This document shows, piece by piece, positions 62,544 to 64,000 of a stretch of DNA of 64,000 bases (position 1 is its first letter; every line of letters starts with the position of its first letter). A program made the translations under genes and the position numbers. Source of the stretch: Acidobacteriota bacterium (lineage in GTDB: Bacteria; Acidobacteriota; Vicinamibacteria; Vicinamibacterales; UBA823). The notes below the pieces were generated by a model. It was not told where the DNA came from. It ran no database searches and worked only from the letters and a program-made list of their open reading frames with translations. Location: positions 98,507 through 162,506 of the forward strand of contig PCAK01000036.1 in assembly GCA_002730525.1 (NCBI GenBank), read 5' to 3'.

Positions 62544-63749
62544 ATGAATCGTCGCGAATTCCTACACACCGCATCCACCGTGGCCGCTGTCACCACGTTC
62601 GGGCGTTCGGCCTCGGGACAGGATGGTCCCGATCCGCTCGGTGTCCGCGCCGACTTCCCCGTCGTCGAGGAGGGCATCTACCTGGACGCCCCGTACATCA
62701 CGCCGAGCCCGCGCACGGCGACCGACGCCGTCCGCCGATTCGTCGAGGCCAAGGCCCGTGCCCCGGTGCCGCTCGGCGCAATGCTCGAGCAGAAAGAGGC
62801 GGTGAGGCGCCAGTTCGCTAGTCTCGTGGGCGCGAGTCCGGAAGAGATCGGGTTTCTGTCCGCGACCAGCGACGGCGAGAACACGATGGCGCAGGCACTC
62901 GACCTCGAACCGGGCGACAACGTCGTCTTGGACTCCCTGCACTTCTCGACGTCGTACATCCTCTACCGCCATCTGGAACAGACTCGCGGCATCGAACTGC
63001 GTGTCGCGGAGGCCGAGGATGGCGCGGTACCCGTGGACGCCTTCGCCCGACTCGTGGACTCTCGGACGCGCCTCGTCTCGGTGTCATGGGTGTCCCATCA
63101 GAATGGCTTTCTGCACGACATCGACGGTCTCGCCGAGCTCGCTCACGCGCACGGCGCCTATCTCTATGCCGACGCGATCCAGGCGGCCGGCATGGTGCCC
63201 ATCGACGTTCGCCGCACCCCGATCGACTGCTTCTGCGCCGGCACCTACAAGTGGCTGCTCGGGGGCTTCGGGATCGCGCCGTTCTTCGTTCGCCGGTCGA
63301 TTCTCGACCAGATTCCTCCAGACCGTCGAGGCTTCCTGCAGGTCTCGCGTGAGCTTCCGGGATATCAGTACGAGTATCATCCCGGCGCGAGGAAGTTCGA
63401 GTACGCGACGCCGGCCTTTGCCGCCTTCTACGAGTTGGGCGCGGGACTGAGCTACCTCGAGCAGGTCGGCGTGGACCGGATCCACGCGCACGGCGTCGCA
63501 TTGGCTCAACGGGCGCGGCGCGGGCTGGTCGAGCTCGGCCTCCGCCCCGTCACTCCGGCTGGCAACCAGACGGCGATAGTGGCCTTCGAGAACCCGAAGG
63601 ATCAGGCGACGGCCGCGAGCCGTTTCGACGACGCGTCGATCAAGCTGTCATTTCGTGAAGGTGGTCGTCAGATCCGCGTCGGCGCGGCCCTGTTCAACAC
63701 CGCGGGTGACATCGACCGGCTGCTGGACGTTGCTGCGCAACTGGCCTGA
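62544..63749 (+). CDS. Tat-exported class V aminotransferase (isopenicillin-N-epimerase-like)
   Basis: 401 residues. It begins with a Tat signal (NRREFLHTASTVAAV). PLP fold-type I: SATSDGENTMAQALDL, SVSWVSHQNGFLHDID, YADAIQAAG (Asp on the pyridine nitrogen) and CAGTYKWLLGGFG with Schiff-base Lys236. The family includes cysteine desulfurases, isopenicillin-N epimerase and kynureninase-like enzymes. A Tat-exported, folded, cofactor-loaded enzyme in the periplasm is consistent with this signal. The substrate is unknown. It follows the uricase-like gene in the same direction. Confidence 0.75.
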   Translation: MNRREFLHTASTVAAVTTFGRSASGQDGPDPLGVRADFPVVEEGIYLDAPYITPSPRTATDAVRRFVEAKARAPVPLGAMLEQKEAVRRQFASLVGASPEEIGFLSATSDGENTMAQALDLEPGDNVVLDSLHFSTSYILYRHLEQTRGIELRVAEAEDGAVPVDAFARLVDSRTRLVSVSWVSHQNGFLHDIDGLAELAHAHGAYLYADAIQAAGMVPIDVRRTPIDCFCAGTYKWLLGGFGIAPFFVRRSILDQIPPDRRGFLQVSRELPGYQYEYHPGARKFEYATPAFAAFYELGAGLSYLEQVGVDRIHAHGVALAQRARRGLVELGLRPVTPAGNQTAIVAFENPKDQATAASRFDDASIKLSFREGGRQIRVGAALFNTAGDIDRLLDVAAQLA

Positions 63750-63966
63750 GAGGGTGCGCCGGCTGAATCTCCGAGGCGAACCGGTTGTGCCGGTGCCTGC
63801 GTCGGGCGGCGTTTCGGAGTGGAAATTCCTTCCAGCACGTCCCACGCAACTTCCCGAGAATCTTCCCCGGCTCGAAGGTCCCGACCGACCGCGTTCAGAA
63901 TTGCCCGTGCCCCCTCAAACCGGTCCAAAACTAGGGAGAGGATTTTGGGTCGAGAGGGAGCTGGAA
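63750..63966. other. Intergenic region before the IS-like edge
   Basis: 217 bp without a recognisable gene. From about 63908 (TGCCCCCTCAAACCGGTCC onward) the sequence looks like the left end of an IS3-family element: it begins TG, and the transposase-like frame begins 59 bp later. Its inverted repeat cannot be checked because the right end is outside the window. Confidence 0.35.
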
Positions 63967-64000
63967 GTGCCGAGACAACGCTACACGCCGGAGCCAATCA
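63967..64000 (+). mobile_element. IS3-family transposase OrfA (start only, partial)
   Basis: The last 34 bases, from a GTG at 63967 preceded by GAGAGGGAG, read MPRQRYTPEPI. This matches the N-terminus of IS3-family OrfA helix-turn-helix proteins (MPRKRYTPEEI type). The gene continues beyond the window, so this is a tentative call from 11 codons. Confidence 0.5.

Noticed and set aside
62544..63749. Ureidoglycine aminotransferase of purine breakdown, given the uricase-like neighbour
   Set aside because: That enzyme is cytoplasmic; this one has a Tat signal and lacks specific motifs, and the neighbour lacks uricase residues.
63668..63997. 109-codon minus-strand frame at the right end
   Set aside because: Overlaps the aminotransferase end and the IS-like start; no motifs.
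1..64000. CRISPR array, prophage or rRNA operon
   Set aside because: No regularly spaced repeats, phage structural genes or rRNA sequence were seen.

Overview
The window is a GC-rich bacterial chromosome segment with tightly packed housekeeping genes. It encodes a Gram-negative envelope (Tol-Pal, Lpt lipopolysaccharide export, PssA/Psd lipid synthesis). It also has HPr-kinase-type regulatory PTS genes beside rpoN, several Tat-type signal peptides and a fused LptF-LptG permease. Together these suggest Acidobacteriota, probably the Vicinamibacteria group; this is inferred from gene content and style, since there is no rRNA in the window.

Layout. 1-11.4 kb is metabolic and secreted functions: partial threonine synthase, a secreted protein of unknown function, a methylthioribose-kinase-like enzyme, a lipoprotein hydrolase, two tandem Tat-exported glycosylasparaginase-like Ntn hydrolases, a cupin, then a minus-strand cluster of SDR, class III aminotransferase, Rossmann protein and tRNA-binding domain protein. 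11.5-15.7 kb carries xerD, metK and a secreted PHP-domain protein. 15.7-23.7 kb is a minus-strand block: fused lptF-lptG, parA-parB, bifunctional nuclease, miaB and recN. 23.8-29.3 kb is a complete plus-strand tolQ-tolR-tolA/tonB-tolB-pal-cpoB operon followed by ssb.

29.3-46.2 kb is the most striking stretch: 14 or 15 genes in one direction with overlaps or short gaps, reading guaA, dnaE, accA, recJ, lptC/A-like, lptB, rpoN, hpf, hprK, rapZ, EIIA-Man, ptsH, ptsI, cupin. It ties DNA replication, fatty-acid synthesis and LPS export to a regulatory phosphotransferase system that has no sugar permease here. Its hprK gene has lost its N-terminal half, apparently by an internal deletion, although HPr keeps the serine that HprK phosphorylates. 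46.2-51.5 kb holds a beta-propeller protein and a 1309-residue NtrY-type membrane sensor kinase without a response regulator. 51.5-54.7 kb is pssA, psd, a DUF465 protein, rimI and tsaB. 54.8-59.5 kb is mutS, then a deoxyhypusine-synthase-like gene overlapping an agmatinase gene (predicted polyamine pair).

59.5-64 kb has a membrane-anchored TPR protein, tRNA-Arg(CCU), a small conserved protein, apt, acylphosphatase, a uricase-fold protein that has lost the uricase catalytic residues, a Tat-exported class V aminotransferase, and, at the very edge, the start of what looks like an IS3-family transposase. The best candidates for something undescribed are the active-site-less uricase-like protein, the truncated HprK in an otherwise intact regulatory PTS, and the bacterial deoxyhypusine-synthase/agmatinase pair.
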